A stretch of DNA of 64,000 bases from Conexibacter stalactiti (GTDB lineage Bacteria; Actinomycetota; Thermoleophilia; Solirubrobacterales; Solirubrobacteraceae), in NCBI RefSeq assembly GCF_035967765.1, contig NZ_JAYWIT010000002.1. One strand, written 5' to 3'. Numbering within the stretch: the first letter of the stretch is position 1; the number at the start of each line of letters is the position of its first letter. This document shows, in pieces, positions 26,258-34,786 of this stretch. Below the pieces are notes generated by a model that was not told where the DNA came from, did no database searches, and worked only from the letters and a program-made list of their open reading frames with translations. Both the position numbers and the translations under genes were made by a program.

Positions 26258-28798
26258 TTACGTGTGCGGGTTGACGGCGAGCCGGGCTGGCGGGCGGATT
26301 GCGCGTTCGGCCGGGATCGCGGTCAGCACGAGCGCGACGAGGATCAGTGCCGCGCACGTGCCGACCGTGGACGGTATCGAGAGGCTGAAGGGCGCGGGGT
26401 ATCCGGTCGTCAGTTGGAGCCAGCGGCCGAGCAGCCAGTGGCCGTAGGTGCCGGCGAGCGCGCCGGCGACGCAGCCGACGCCGAGGATCACCGTCGCTTC
26501 GATGAGCACGATCCGAAGTGCGAAGGTCGGTCGGAAGGCCTCGAAGCGACGGACTGCCCAGGTGCGGCGTCGCTGCCAGATCGTGGTGCTGAGCGCGGCG
26601 GCGAGCGCGAGCGCGGCGGCGGCCAGCAGGATCAGCGCGATCTGGCTCAGGCGCTGCAGGCCAGCGCGCGCGACGGCGTTGGCGTCGTCGGCGCGTTGCT
26701 GGCTGGTCTGGACGCGCAGCGCGGCGGCGGCGGTGGCGCCCAGCTCGCGCTTGATCGCGTCGACGACCTGCTGCGGGGCGACGCCGGGCTCAGGGTCGAC
26801 CTCGATCGCGGTCGGGGTGCTGGTCTTCCAGGCGCGCTGGTAGTCGCGCTGGTTGAGGATGATCGCGCCCGGCCCCCAGCCGAGGTTCGTGGTGATGGCG
26901 GCGACTCGCCAGCTGCGAGAGCCGCTAGGTGTCGGCAGGGAGATGCTGTCGCCGAGGCCGACGTGCTCCTGGTCGGCGACGTGGCGTGAGACGGTGACCC
27001 AGCCGCCGGCGCGCAGCTGGTCGCTGGCGGTCTTCAGGTCGCCCTCGAGCAGTTGGCTGGGCGGGATCAGGACGCTGTCTCTGGGATCGCGCGCTTGGAC
27101 CCAGACGCGGCGGTCGCCGAGGTCCGCGAAGCCGCCTTGGTAGGTCCGCACAGCGGCGACGCCGTCGACGTCGGCGAGCTGGGCGGGGTTGACGTTGATC
27201 GGCTGTACGGCGAGGTCGTCGCCGTGCTGCGTGATCCACACGGGGCTGGAGGAGATGAACTCGCGGTAGTCCTCGAACAGGCCGTGCAGCAGGTTGCGGT
27301 GCGCGCCCTCCATCGCGGTCACGCCGAAGATCGCGACCGCGGCGGTCGCGGCGAGTGCGAGTGAACGCAGCGAGGTGACGCGCAACTCGCGCACGGCTTC
27401 GGCGGCGGCGCTTGGCCGATCGCGCCGCGGCCAGCGCGCGATGATCGTTAGCGTGAGCGCGAAGAGGGCCGGGAGCGCGAGCAGCGCAGCGGTGACGAGG
27501 CCGGCGACGGCGAGGATCGTGAGCTGAGGCGCGGTTTGGGCGAGCGCGAGGCAGAGCGCGATCAGGACCGCGGAGACGACAGCCGCGCGGCGGCGGGTTG
27601 CGGGCTCGATCGTCTGGCCAGGCTCCTCGTCAGCATCGTGGAGGCGCACCGCGCTGCGGCGCAGGTCCAGCAGCGGCTGGGCGCCGGCGATCAAGCTCAG
27701 CGCGACGCCGGCCAGCAGCGCCCCGATCACGGTCGTCGACGTGACGTGCTGGCCGCGGCCCAGGGGCCATGCGAAGGCGAGGTAGCCGGGTGGCTCGTGT
27801 GCTGAGGTGTGCAGCAGCAGCAGCCCGAGCGCGATGCCGGCAGCGCCGGCGATCAGTCCGAGCACCAGCGACGGGAACAGGACGATCTGCGCGATCTTCC
27901 CGCGAGGGGTGCCGTCGGTGATGCAGTCGGCGACCAGGCGGCGCCGTTCAGGGATCGTCAGCAGCACCGCGGTGTAGGCGAGCAGCAGGCCGACGAGCAC
28001 GCCGATCCCGGCGAAGAGGCTCGTTGCCTGGTCGTTGGGCAGGCTCGCCTGACGCAGCAGTGCCAGTTCGTCGTCGAGGGTGCCGATGTCCATTGTCTCG
28101 CCGGCGAGCTGCTGCAGCCGCTGGCGTACGGCCTCTTCCTGGCCGGGCGCGGTCTTGACCAGGACGCGCGTGACGCGTCCTGGCAGGCCGGCCCAGATTT
28201 GCGCGCGGTCCAGCGGAGCGCCGGCAATGTTGCCGGCGGCCAACGGGCCGATGACGGCTTCGCCGACCACGTCGCTGACGGTCGTTGGCCACGCGAGGCC
28301 GCGCGCTTCGACGACGAGTCGACTGTCGCGCGCGCTCGCGCCCGCGGGAAGGTCGAGCTGCTCTGCGACGACGCTTGGGAGGAGCAGCTGGGGAAGCGAG
28401 ATCAGCCCAACCAGCAGTGGCGTGGAGGCGATCCCGTTCAGGTTGCCGAGCGAGCGATCCATTCCGACCAGCTCGACGCCGACGCGGCGGTCGCCGTGCG
28501 CGAGTGTCACGCGCTGTTCGAGCAGCGGTGCAGCAGTCGCGACGCCGGGCGTCTCTCGGACGGCTGCGACGATGCGCTCGTCGACGCCGTCGGTGGTGCG
28601 GGCGGTCATCTGCAGCTGTGAGTCGCCGGCGATTCCGGTCAGGATCTCGCGCGCGCCGGCGGTGATCGAGCTGTTGCTGACGATCACGGCGAAGATGAGC
28701 GCGACGCCCGCGGCGATGCCGGCGCCGGCGAGCAGGTCGTGCGGCCAGAAGCCGGTCAGCCGCCATCGCAGGTAGCGCAGCAGCGAGTCGGGGCGCAT
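26258..28798 (-). CDS. FtsX/MacB-type ABC transporter permease
   Basis: About 846 residues. An N-terminal helix (LLAGAGIAAGVALIFAVIVS) is followed by a large extracytoplasmic domain, then three or more helices (for example GIGVLVGLLLAYTAVLLTIP and VVSAVLIALCLALAQTAPQL). A second extracellular domain and a final group of helices come last (ALILLAAAALALAAALSTTI, TVGTCAALILVALVLTAIPA). This is the duplicated FtsX layout of permeases that work in lipoprotein or peptide export. The start overlaps the stop of the ATPase gene as TGATG; an ATG three bases earlier (28801) is equally possible. Confidence 0.8.
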   Translation of the reverse strand: MRPDSLLRYLRWRLTGFWPHDLLAGAGIAAGVALIFAVIVSNSSITAGAREILTGIAGDSQLQMTARTTDGVDERIVAAVRETPGVATAAPLLEQRVTLAHGDRRVGVELVGMDRSLGNLNGIASTPLLVGLISLPQLLLPSVVAEQLDLPAGASARDSRLVVEARGLAWPTTVSDVVGEAVIGPLAAGNIAGAPLDRAQIWAGLPGRVTRVLVKTAPGQEEAVRQRLQQLAGETMDIGTLDDELALLRQASLPNDQATSLFAGIGVLVGLLLAYTAVLLTIPERRRLVADCITDGTPRGKIAQIVLFPSLVLGLIAGAAGIALGLLLLHTSAHEPPGYLAFAWPLGRGQHVTSTTVIGALLAGVALSLIAGAQPLLDLRRSAVRLHDADEEPGQTIEPATRRRAAVVSAVLIALCLALAQTAPQLTILAVAGLVTAALLALPALFALTLTIIARWPRRDRPSAAAEAVRELRVTSLRSLALAATAAVAIFGVTAMEGAHRNLLHGLFEDYREFISSSPVWITQHGDDLAVQPINVNPAQLADVDGVAAVRTYQGGFADLGDRRVWVQARDPRDSVLIPPSQLLEGDLKTASDQLRAGGWVTVSRHVADQEHVGLGDSISLPTPSGSRSWRVAAITTNLGWGPGAIILNQRDYQRAWKTSTPTAIEVDPEPGVAPQQVVDAIKRELGATAAAALRVQTSQQRADDANAVARAGLQRLSQIALILLAAAALALAAALSTTIWQRRRTWAVRRFEAFRPTFALRIVLIEATVILGVGCVAGALAGTYGHWLLGRWLQLTTGYPAPFSLSIPSTVGTCAALILVALVLTAIPAERAIRPPARLAVNPHT

Positions 28799-29505
28799 CA
28801 TCGCGCGCCGCGCTCCGGTCGGGCAGCCGCGACCGCGGTCGTCTGCAGCCGGCCGTCGGTGAGCGTCAGGCAGCGGTCGGCGATCGCCGCGGCCGCGGGA
28901 TCGTGGGTGACCATCAGCACCGCACGACGGTGCTCGTGAGCTTCCTGCCGCAGGCGATCGAGCACCAGCGCGCCGTGCTCGGTATCGAGGTTCGCGGTCG
29001 GCTCGTCGGCGAGCAGGAGGTCAGGCGAGTTGACCAGCGCGCGCGAAAGCGCGACTCGGCGCCGCTCGCCTCCGGAGAGCTTCTGCGGCGGGTGGTGCAG
29101 CCGTGCGCCAAGGCCCAGCTCGACGAGCACCTGTTTGGCGGCGCGTCGCGCGTGCGAGGGACGGGCGCCGTTGCCGACCAGGCGGGACTCGACGTTACCA
29201 ACGGCATCGACGCCGCGCTGAAGCGGCGGATCCTGGAAGAGCATCCCGAGCGTCTCGCGCCGGAACAGCTCTCGCTCGCGACGGCTCAGGGCCGCGAGGT
29301 CTCGGCCGTCCCAGCTGACAGTCCCGCGGGTCGGCGCCTCGATGCCGCTGGCCAGCCACAGGATGGTGCTCTTGCCCGCCCCGCTTGGACCGAGCAGCGC
29401 CACAAGCTCGCCGCGTCGGACAGTCAAGGTGACGTCGTTGAGGGCGTGCACGATGCCGTCACCGTCACGGAGGTCGTGGCCGACGTCGTACAGTCGCAGC
29501 GTCAT
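28798..29505 (-). CDS. ABC transporter ATPase, MacB/LolD type
   Basis: A 235-residue nucleotide-binding subunit. Walker A is LLGPSGAGKSTILWLASG. The Q-loop region is LGMLFQDPPLQ, the signature is QKLSGGERRRVALSRALV, Walker B is DLLLADEPTANLD, and the switch is MVTHDPAAAA. All sites are intact. It energises the permease at 26258-28798. ATG 29505 (MTLRLYDVGHD) overlaps the stop of the upstream ATPase gene. Confidence 0.88.
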   Translation of the reverse strand: MTLRLYDVGHDLRDGDGIVHALNDVTLTVRRGELVALLGPSGAGKSTILWLASGIEAPTRGTVSWDGRDLAALSRRERELFRRETLGMLFQDPPLQRGVDAVGNVESRLVGNGARPSHARRAAKQVLVELGLGARLHHPPQKLSGGERRRVALSRALVNSPDLLLADEPTANLDTEHGALVLDRLRQEAHEHRRAVLMVTHDPAAAAIADRCLTLTDGRLQTTAVAAARPERGAR

Positions 29506-30200
29506 CGGCGTTGCTCGCCGGGGAACGGCACGACTCTCGCTGGAGCCTGCGGGCCGGGGCCGTGCACGACGCCGTCCTCGAGCGTGAGGTGCCGCCATCG
29601 ACCGAACCCGCTGACGGAGTCAGTTGTCGCGAGCACGGCGATCCCGTCCTCGCGCGCGAGCGATCGCAGCAGCGCGACGATGTCATCGCGCTCCTCACCG
29701 TTGAGCCCGACCGTCGGCTCGTCGACCAGCAGCAGCCGGGGACGGCACATGAGCGCCCGCGCAATCCCGACCCGCATCCGCTCGCCGTGGTCGAGCGTTT
29801 GCCCGCGGCCAGGTTCGCCGGCGAGCTTGACGCCATCGACGCGTCTGAGCAACGCGAACGCTTCTTCCTCCGCCCGCCGCGGGCTTACGAACGCGGTCCG
29901 CGGATGGGCGACCTGATCGAGGATCGTCGAGCCCATCGCCCGCGAGAACTCGGTACGCACCAGCGCCAGCCCGTCACTGCGGCCGCGCGCTTCATCGACG
30001 CTTGGGAAGCCCGCGAAGCGGATCGAGCCGGCGTCCGGCTCGATCAGGCCCGCAGCGACCTGCAGCAACGTCGACTTGCCGGATCTGCGGCCCGCTCGTA
30101 TCACGACAAGGTCCTGCTCCTCGACCTGCAAGGAGGCGTCGCTCAGCAGCTCGCGGCGGCCGCGACGGACACAGACGCCATTGAGCGTCAGCAGGCTCAC
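29502..30200 (-). CDS. Second, degenerate ABC ATPase
   Basis: A 232-residue ABC protein. The P-loop is unusual, VIRAGRRSGKSTLLQVAAGL, but keeps GKST. The signature is LDHGERMRVGIARALM rather than LSGGQ. Walker B is RLLLVDEPTVGLN, and the switch His is replaced (ATTDSVSG). It probably pairs with the intact ATPase at 28798-29505 as the weaker half of a heterodimer. It sits between that gene and the PadR gene with 4-base overlaps on both sides. Confidence 0.75.
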   Translation of the reverse strand: MSLLTLNGVCVRRGRRELLSDASLQVEEQDLVVIRAGRRSGKSTLLQVAAGLIEPDAGSIRFAGFPSVDEARGRSDGLALVRTEFSRAMGSTILDQVAHPRTAFVSPRRAEEEAFALLRRVDGVKLAGEPGRGQTLDHGERMRVGIARALMCRPRLLLVDEPTVGLNGEERDDIVALLRSLAREDGIAVLATTDSVSGFGRWRHLTLEDGVVHGPGPQAPARVVPFPGEQRR

Positions 30201-30769
30201 CGTCGCCGCGCCGCCTCCCGGCGCAGCCGGCTGCGCGCGTCACTGATCCAGTCCAGCTGCGCGTCGATCAACCGCGCGTCGAAGTCCGTCGTCAGCCGCC
30301 GCTGCAGCGACACGTTCTCGCCCAGCTCCGGCAGATCGCTGGCGGCCTGACGCAGATGCTCGGCGTACGCGTCGAGTATTCCCTCAGCCGACGCTAGATC
30401 GTCAGGGCGAGCGGCCAGGAGGCGCACCTTCGCGTCAACTGCCGCACGCGCACCATCCAGCGGCGAGGCGAGCCATTCGCGCCAGCGCTCGACGCCCGCC
30501 GCGGTCGCGCGGTACCAGCCACCGACGGCCGTTCCACCGGATCTCGTCCCCGGCAACGGCCGGGTGGCCTCGACGAGCCCTTCGTCAGCGAGCGCTCTCA
30601 GCACCGGATACACGTGCCGCGCCTTGGCACCGATGACACCACCGAATCTGACCGTCATCGCCGACCCCACGCCGTAGGCGTGCCCCGGCTCCTCGATTAC
30701 GCTGGCCAGCACTGCCGCGCGCACCATCGATGCCTCACTGCGGTCCCGTTTTCGTTGCGCCCCAGCCAC
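30197..30769 (-). CDS. PadR-family transcriptional regulator
   Basis: A 190-residue protein. The N-terminal winged helix reads VRAAVLASVIEEPGHAYGVG, then ARHVYPVLRALADEGLVEA and GWYRATAAGVERWREWL, the PadR pattern. A helical C-terminal domain (LGENVSLQRRLTTDFDARLI) should form the dimer interface. As first gene of the ABC operon it very likely represses it; PadR proteins commonly control adjacent exporters and respond to their substrates. The control region lies just upstream at 30770-30900. Confidence 0.8.
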   Translation of the reverse strand: MAGAQRKRDRSEASMVRAAVLASVIEEPGHAYGVGSAMTVRFGGVIGAKARHVYPVLRALADEGLVEATRPLPGTRSGGTAVGGWYRATAAGVERWREWLASPLDGARAAVDAKVRLLAARPDDLASAEGILDAYAEHLRQAASDLPELGENVSLQRRLTTDFDARLIDAQLDWISDARSRLRREAARRR

Positions 30770-30857
30770 GCCCTCTCCGTTCCCCTGAAAAGCTGCCCCT
30801 TACCGCCGCAAACCTATGTCACCGATCGAGCGATTGCAACCGGGAAACCGCCCGCCA

Positions 30858-30890
30858 CCATTGGGATTGCGCTCTCACTGTTCCCAATGG
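30858..30890. promoter_or_regulatory. Inverted repeat in the PadR promoter region
   Basis: CCATTGGGA and TCCCAATGG form a perfect 9-bp inverted repeat with 15 bp between the arms, about 90 bp upstream of the PadR start. It is a candidate operator for PadR, though it does not match the classical ATGT-N8-ACAT. Further copies of AATGGGA follow at 30886-30905. Confidence 0.35.
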
Positions 30891-31328
30891 GAATTCCGAA
30901 TGGGACTAGTTTTCGGCGTGTTCGGGTGCGAGCTTTCCTGCCATGACGAGCCGCTGCAACACGACCAACGAAACGATGGTTGGCCGCTCCCCCCAGCGGT
31001 ACGTGCGGCTCGTCGCGGCGCATCCCGGGTTGCGATTCCCCGGGACGTGGTCCGGCCGGCGGTCGAAGGAGGGCCTTCGTGTCGTCCGGCACGCCGCTGT
31101 CTCTCCTCCGGTACCCCTCCGGAGGACGGAGACGGCCGCCGCACCGGGTGCTCGCCCTGCGCGCTACGTTCCCGCCGCGTGCTGGGCGAGCGCCTGCCTT
31201 TCCCCACGCAGCTCACAGCTCCGCCGGCGGTCCCCGGTTTCCCCCATCGGAAGGCCGTCGGCGGGGAAGGCCCCCGCGTCCGCTCCCACCGCGTGCTGAG
31301 GAGCACCCGCCAGCACTCCGATCGTGGC
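30891..31328. other. Gene-poor stretch with GC-rich hairpins
   Basis: About 440 bp with no convincing gene. A palindrome built on CCTCCGG/CCGGAGG lies near 31104-31125. A structured RNA is possible but no known riboswitch core is recognised. Confidence 0.25.
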
Positions 31329-31613
31329 GTGATCGTCATCCCGGCAAGCCGACGCAGCGACGCTGTGCTGGGAGAACGCCTCTCGATTGAGCAGATCGTG
31401 CGCGAACAGCTTGCGCTCGCGCTGCGCCGCAGTGGCTACGACGTCTCTGGAATCCGGCAGACGCTCGACGACCGGCCCTCGATCGGCAGCAGCTGGTGGG
31501 CCATCGCGACACTCGTCTCCCGCCACCAGCTCTGGATCGTGTGCGAGCTTCGAAGGTCACTGCTGCGATCGGTAGTGAGCTGGCGCCTGGTCACCCAGCC
31601 GCCGGCGCGATGA
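31329..31613 (+). CDS. Hypothetical protein
   Basis: About 94 residues from a GTG at 31329: IVREQLALALRRSGYDVSGI, then SSWWAIATLVSRHQLWIVCE. The central part looks like a real small amphipathic domain, but there is no clear ribosome-binding site or family. The reading could be a chance frame in GC-rich DNA. Confidence 0.3.
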   Translation: MIVIPASRRSDAVLGERLSIEQIVREQLALALRRSGYDVSGIRQTLDDRPSIGSSWWAIATLVSRHQLWIVCELRRSLLRSVVSWRLVTQPPAR

Positions 31614-31727
31614 CTGCGACCACCCCGCTCGTGTGCAGCAGTCGATCGCCTGCCGCTTCCAGCAGCGCACATCACGCCGTCCCTGCGTCAGTTCACGCGC
31701 ACCTGCCGGGCCCCGGGGTGGGCATCT

Positions 31728-32039
31728 ATGACTGACGGTCCGACCGCGCGCCGCCGGCGGCCGGGAGAGATGCACTACCTCCCTTTCACGCGGCAGCTCG
31801 ATCTCGATGCCTGGCGAGCGATTCGTCGAGCGCTGCGCGACTTCGACGAGACCTGCGATGCGCTCGAAGAGGACGCGCACGCCCGCGCGGCCCGCAACCC
31901 AAAACGCCCACTCATACGGGGCGCCGTGCACACCATCGGATACTCGGAGCTGCGCGCGCCCGGCAAGAGCCACGCCGACCTCCGCCTGCCCGCGACCAGC
32001 AACGCTGCCCGCCGCTCCGACAGATACGGCACCCGCTGA
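31728..32039 (+). CDS. Hypothetical protein
   Basis: 103 residues, highly charged: MHYLPFTRQLDLDAWRAIRR, then ALRDFDETCDALEEDAHARA, with a basic C-terminus. The helical N-terminal half appears protein-like. No family is recognised. It lies 60 bp ahead of two genes for exported proteins. Confidence 0.45.
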   Translation: MTDGPTARRRRPGEMHYLPFTRQLDLDAWRAIRRALRDFDETCDALEEDAHARAARNPKRPLIRGAVHTIGYSELRAPGKSHADLRLPATSNAARRSDRYGTR

Positions 32040-32099
32040 CACTGATCCCGCTACCGTTCGCCCGCAGGGGCGGCACCCAGTCGAGAAAGGGGAACACCG

Positions 32100-32540
32100 A
32101 TGCCACGCACGCTGTTGACGCTCGTCCTGCTTGCGGCGATGAGCGCCGCGACGCTCGCACCCGCTGCGAGCGCGAAGACGATCACCGTCGCCGAGAAGGC
32201 GACCCTTAGGATCGAGCAGGACGGCACTACGCTGACCGGCAGAGGTACTGCGACCGGCACGCTGCCAGGCCGTGTCACTGCCGACGTCAAGGCCGTCGGA
32301 CTCGGCGTCGGAGGCACCGTCAAGCTCTACCCTCGCGGTGGCGGGTCGCTGACGATCAACGTCGCCGCCAACATCGTCTCTCGCGCCCGCGGCACCGACA
32401 CCCTGAAGGGCAACATGGCCGTCCGCAGCGGCACCGGCACCTACGACGACGCCGTCGGCGCCGGCCCCGTCACCGCGACGATCAACCGCCGCACGATGAT
32501 CGCGACCGTCACCGTCACCGACATCCGCCTCACCTACTAG
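32100..32540 (+). CDS. Secreted hypothetical protein, beta-rich
   Basis: A 146-residue protein with a clean signal peptide (LLTLVLLAAMSAATLAPAAS, cleavage after SAK-like Ala near residue 25). The mature part is rich in Thr/Gly/Val and alternates like a beta sheet (TVAEKATLRIEQDGTTLTGR). AAAGGGG lies 10 bp before the ATG. It is followed 3 bp later by another exported protein, so they form an operon. The function is not recognised. Confidence 0.7.
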   Translation: MPRTLLTLVLLAAMSAATLAPAASAKTITVAEKATLRIEQDGTTLTGRGTATGTLPGRVTADVKAVGLGVGGTVKLYPRGGGSLTINVAANIVSRARGTDTLKGNMAVRSGTGTYDDAVGAGPVTATINRRTMIATVTVTDIRLTY

Positions 32541-32543
32541 CCC

Positions 32544-33347
32544 GTGCGCAGCTCCGCCCGCGTCGCCGCGCTGGCCCTCACCGCCGCAGTGGGCTGCACG
32601 GCGATCGCCGCCGTCCACGTGGCGGCGCGCCCCGCGGTCCGTGTCACGGCCGCGCTCGACAGAACCGCGAGACTCGGCGGCGGCTCCGCGCTCCGTGTCG
32701 GCATGAGCGTCGATACGCGCCAGCGCCGCGCGGCACTGCGCAGCGTCCAGATCCGCTACGACGCTCATCTCGGCGTCACCACCAGCGGGCTCGGCATCGA
32801 CGCCTGCCGCCGGCCCGCTGCCGCCTACGACGCGATCGTCCTGCCCGGCGACCCGATCGGACGCTCGGGCTGTCCGGTCAACTCGCTCATGGCGACCGGC
32901 ACCGTCCGCGGCGAGATCCGCCTCGACCCGGAGGCCACGCCGATTCCGGAGAACGCGACGATCGCCATCTACGCTGGCGCAATCGTCGACGACCGCCTCC
33001 AGATCGACGCGCAGGTCGACGGCCTCAACCCGATCGGCGCGCGCCTGGTCTACGCCGGCGAGCTGATTCCCGCCCGGCCTCCGTGGGGCGGCACGCTCCA
33101 ACTCGCGTTGCCGCCCCTGCCGCCGAGATGGGGCGCCGAGATCACACTCGCCGATGTCGACCTCTCGATCGGCGCCAGCACGATCGTCTACCGCGACCCC
33201 GTGACAGGCCGCCGCTACCGGCCCGAGGGTGTCCAGATCCCCTCACGCTGCCCCCGCGGCGGATTCCGCGTGCAGACGACGCTCACCTTCGCCGACGGCC
33301 TCAGCGACCGCATTAGCGTCGCGATTCGCTGCCCCCGCGTCCGCTGA
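32544..33347 (+). CDS. Secreted hypothetical protein
   Basis: 267 residues from GTG 32544. The signal peptide is VAALALTAAVGCTAIAAVHV. The mature protein has repeating beta-strand pieces and two pairs of Cys (DACRRP, SGCPVNS; SRCPRGG, IRCPRVR), consistent with disulphides outside the cell. No family is recognised. Translationally coupled to the exported protein upstream. Confidence 0.65.
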   Translation: MRSSARVAALALTAAVGCTAIAAVHVAARPAVRVTAALDRTARLGGGSALRVGMSVDTRQRRAALRSVQIRYDAHLGVTTSGLGIDACRRPAAAYDAIVLPGDPIGRSGCPVNSLMATGTVRGEIRLDPEATPIPENATIAIYAGAIVDDRLQIDAQVDGLNPIGARLVYAGELIPARPPWGGTLQLALPPLPPRWGAEITLADVDLSIGASTIVYRDPVTGRRYRPEGVQIPSRCPRGGFRVQTTLTFADGLSDRISVAIRCPRVR

Positions 33348-33757
33348 CGCCGGCGCGCGGCGGCCCGCCGACCAACTCGACCGCGCGAATCTCTGCTGTC
33401 TCGATCTCGCCGCCGGCTGGCCTACCGGCGCCAGATCGGATGTCCGTCCGTTTGTCCGCTCGTCAGGTGTGAGGGGTCGATTAGGCGCTTTACGTGTGAT
33501 ACACGTGTTTTCTTTACCGGTGAGTGCACTGAAGTGAATCACGAAGCCCGTCAGCGCTGGCGATCGCGCTCGCCTCTGCTCAGCAGTGGGCTGCAGTGGT
33601 CCTGTGACAGCTCACGCTTGCGCTCGTCAGGTTCCTTACAAAGAGCTGATTAGTCGAGCGTCGTCGCTCCAGATCTGGCACTGTTCGTGTCGCCGGCACT
33701 TCTAATTGAACGGAGCTTGGCCAGCTCCGGTCGTGTCAAATCCCCCGAAGGAGAGAT
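33348..33757. promoter_or_regulatory. Intergenic control region with inverted repeat
   Basis: 410 bp, the least GC-rich stretch in this part. ACGTGT-GAT-ACACGT at 33492-33506 is a perfect 6-bp inverted repeat, a possible operator. GAAGGAG lies 5 bp before ATG 33758. No gene is supported here. Confidence 0.4.
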
Positions 33758-34672
33758 ATGAGACCGCTTGGTCAAGCGCGCCGCTGGCTGGTTGGGGCCG
33801 TGGGCGCACTGCTGGTCGTCGGCTGCCTCGCTGCGGCGTCGGGTACCGCGTCGGCGGGCTACTACTGCAACATCGCTGTGGCGCCGATGAGCCAGTGCGC
33901 GAGCAGCTCGGGTGTCGGCAGATTCACGAACAACATAGCTCAGTATATAGGCGCTGGGACGGTGTCGGTCTGCCAGAAGGAGACGGCGGTGCCTCCGTAC
34001 GCCCACCAGCTCTCGCGCACGTGTGGGAACAACATCGCGGTCGGCTACCACTCCGACGGGTGGTCGGGGCTCGGCCACTACGAGGAGAACTTCGTCGGGA
34101 ACAACTCCGGATACACACACACGATTCTCGGCGGCGGCGACATCTACTGGGGCTTCGCGCGTCAGGCAAGATCGTCGAGCAGCAGCCTCGCCGAGGTCAC
34201 CGGCACGACGATCGCCGCGGAGGACGCGCCCGCTGCTGCGCGTGCGCGGCTCGGCGTCCTGCGCGAGGAGCCGACCGCGGGCCGCGTCGCGACGCTCGCG
34301 TTGCCCAGCGACCAGATCTCGCTGCGCTCGACGACCAAGGGGATCTGCCTCGACGCGGCGCAGGTCGGCGGCGAGATCACGTGCCAGGACTACGAGCGAA
34401 CCATCAACGGCGAGCTGCTGGCCGCGTCGATCTGCGGCCCCGACCAGCCGGACGCGTCGGTCGTGCTCTACGGCGTTGCGCCTGACGGCGTCAGCAGCGT
34501 CGAGGTGCAGACGGCCGAGGGCGCGCCGGTCGGCACCGCGGCGGTGACGAGCAACACCTTCCGTCTTCAGCTCTCCACAAACGACGCGGCCGCGGCCGAA
34601 CGGTTGCAGCACGTGGGTGGCCACGGGGCGGTGCTCTCGCTCGGTGTGATCCCCGAGGACCTCGCCTGCTGA
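33758..34672 (+). CDS. Secreted hypothetical protein
   Basis: A 304-residue protein with a signal peptide (WLVGAVGALLVVGCLAAASG, Ala cleavage site near residue 34). The first mature part is short, Cys-, Tyr- and Asn-rich (GYYCNIAVAPMSQC, TCGNNIAVGYHSDGW). The second part (about 140-300) is a compact domain, TLALPSDQISLRSTTKGICL to HGAVLSLGVIPEDLAC. No known family. It has its own promoter region and is likely monocistronic. Confidence 0.65.
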   Translation: MRPLGQARRWLVGAVGALLVVGCLAAASGTASAGYYCNIAVAPMSQCASSSGVGRFTNNIAQYIGAGTVSVCQKETAVPPYAHQLSRTCGNNIAVGYHSDGWSGLGHYEENFVGNNSGYTHTILGGGDIYWGFARQARSSSSSLAEVTGTTIAAEDAPAAARARLGVLREEPTAGRVATLALPSDQISLRSTTKGICLDAAQVGGEITCQDYERTINGELLAASICGPDQPDASVVLYGVAPDGVSSVEVQTAEGAPVGTAAVTSNTFRLQLSTNDAAAAERLQHVGGHGAVLSLGVIPEDLAC

Positions 34673-34786
34673 GCGGCGCCTGAGCAGACCCAGCACGCGG
34701 AGCGGCGGCGGGCTTGCCTGCCGCCGCTCCACACGTCGGTCTGGCGCTACGCTGAATCACGGGGCAACACGGATGGGAGACAGTTG

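Noticed and set aside
31080..31320. Possible riboswitch in the GC-rich hairpin region
   Set aside because: Hairpins exist but no conserved core of a known riboswitch class was recognised, and the downstream gene is doubtful.
33650..34732. 360-codon open frame on the minus strand
   Set aside because: The plus strand encodes a protein with a signal peptide and a GAAGGAG site. The minus frame is Arg/Ala-rich and has no motif.
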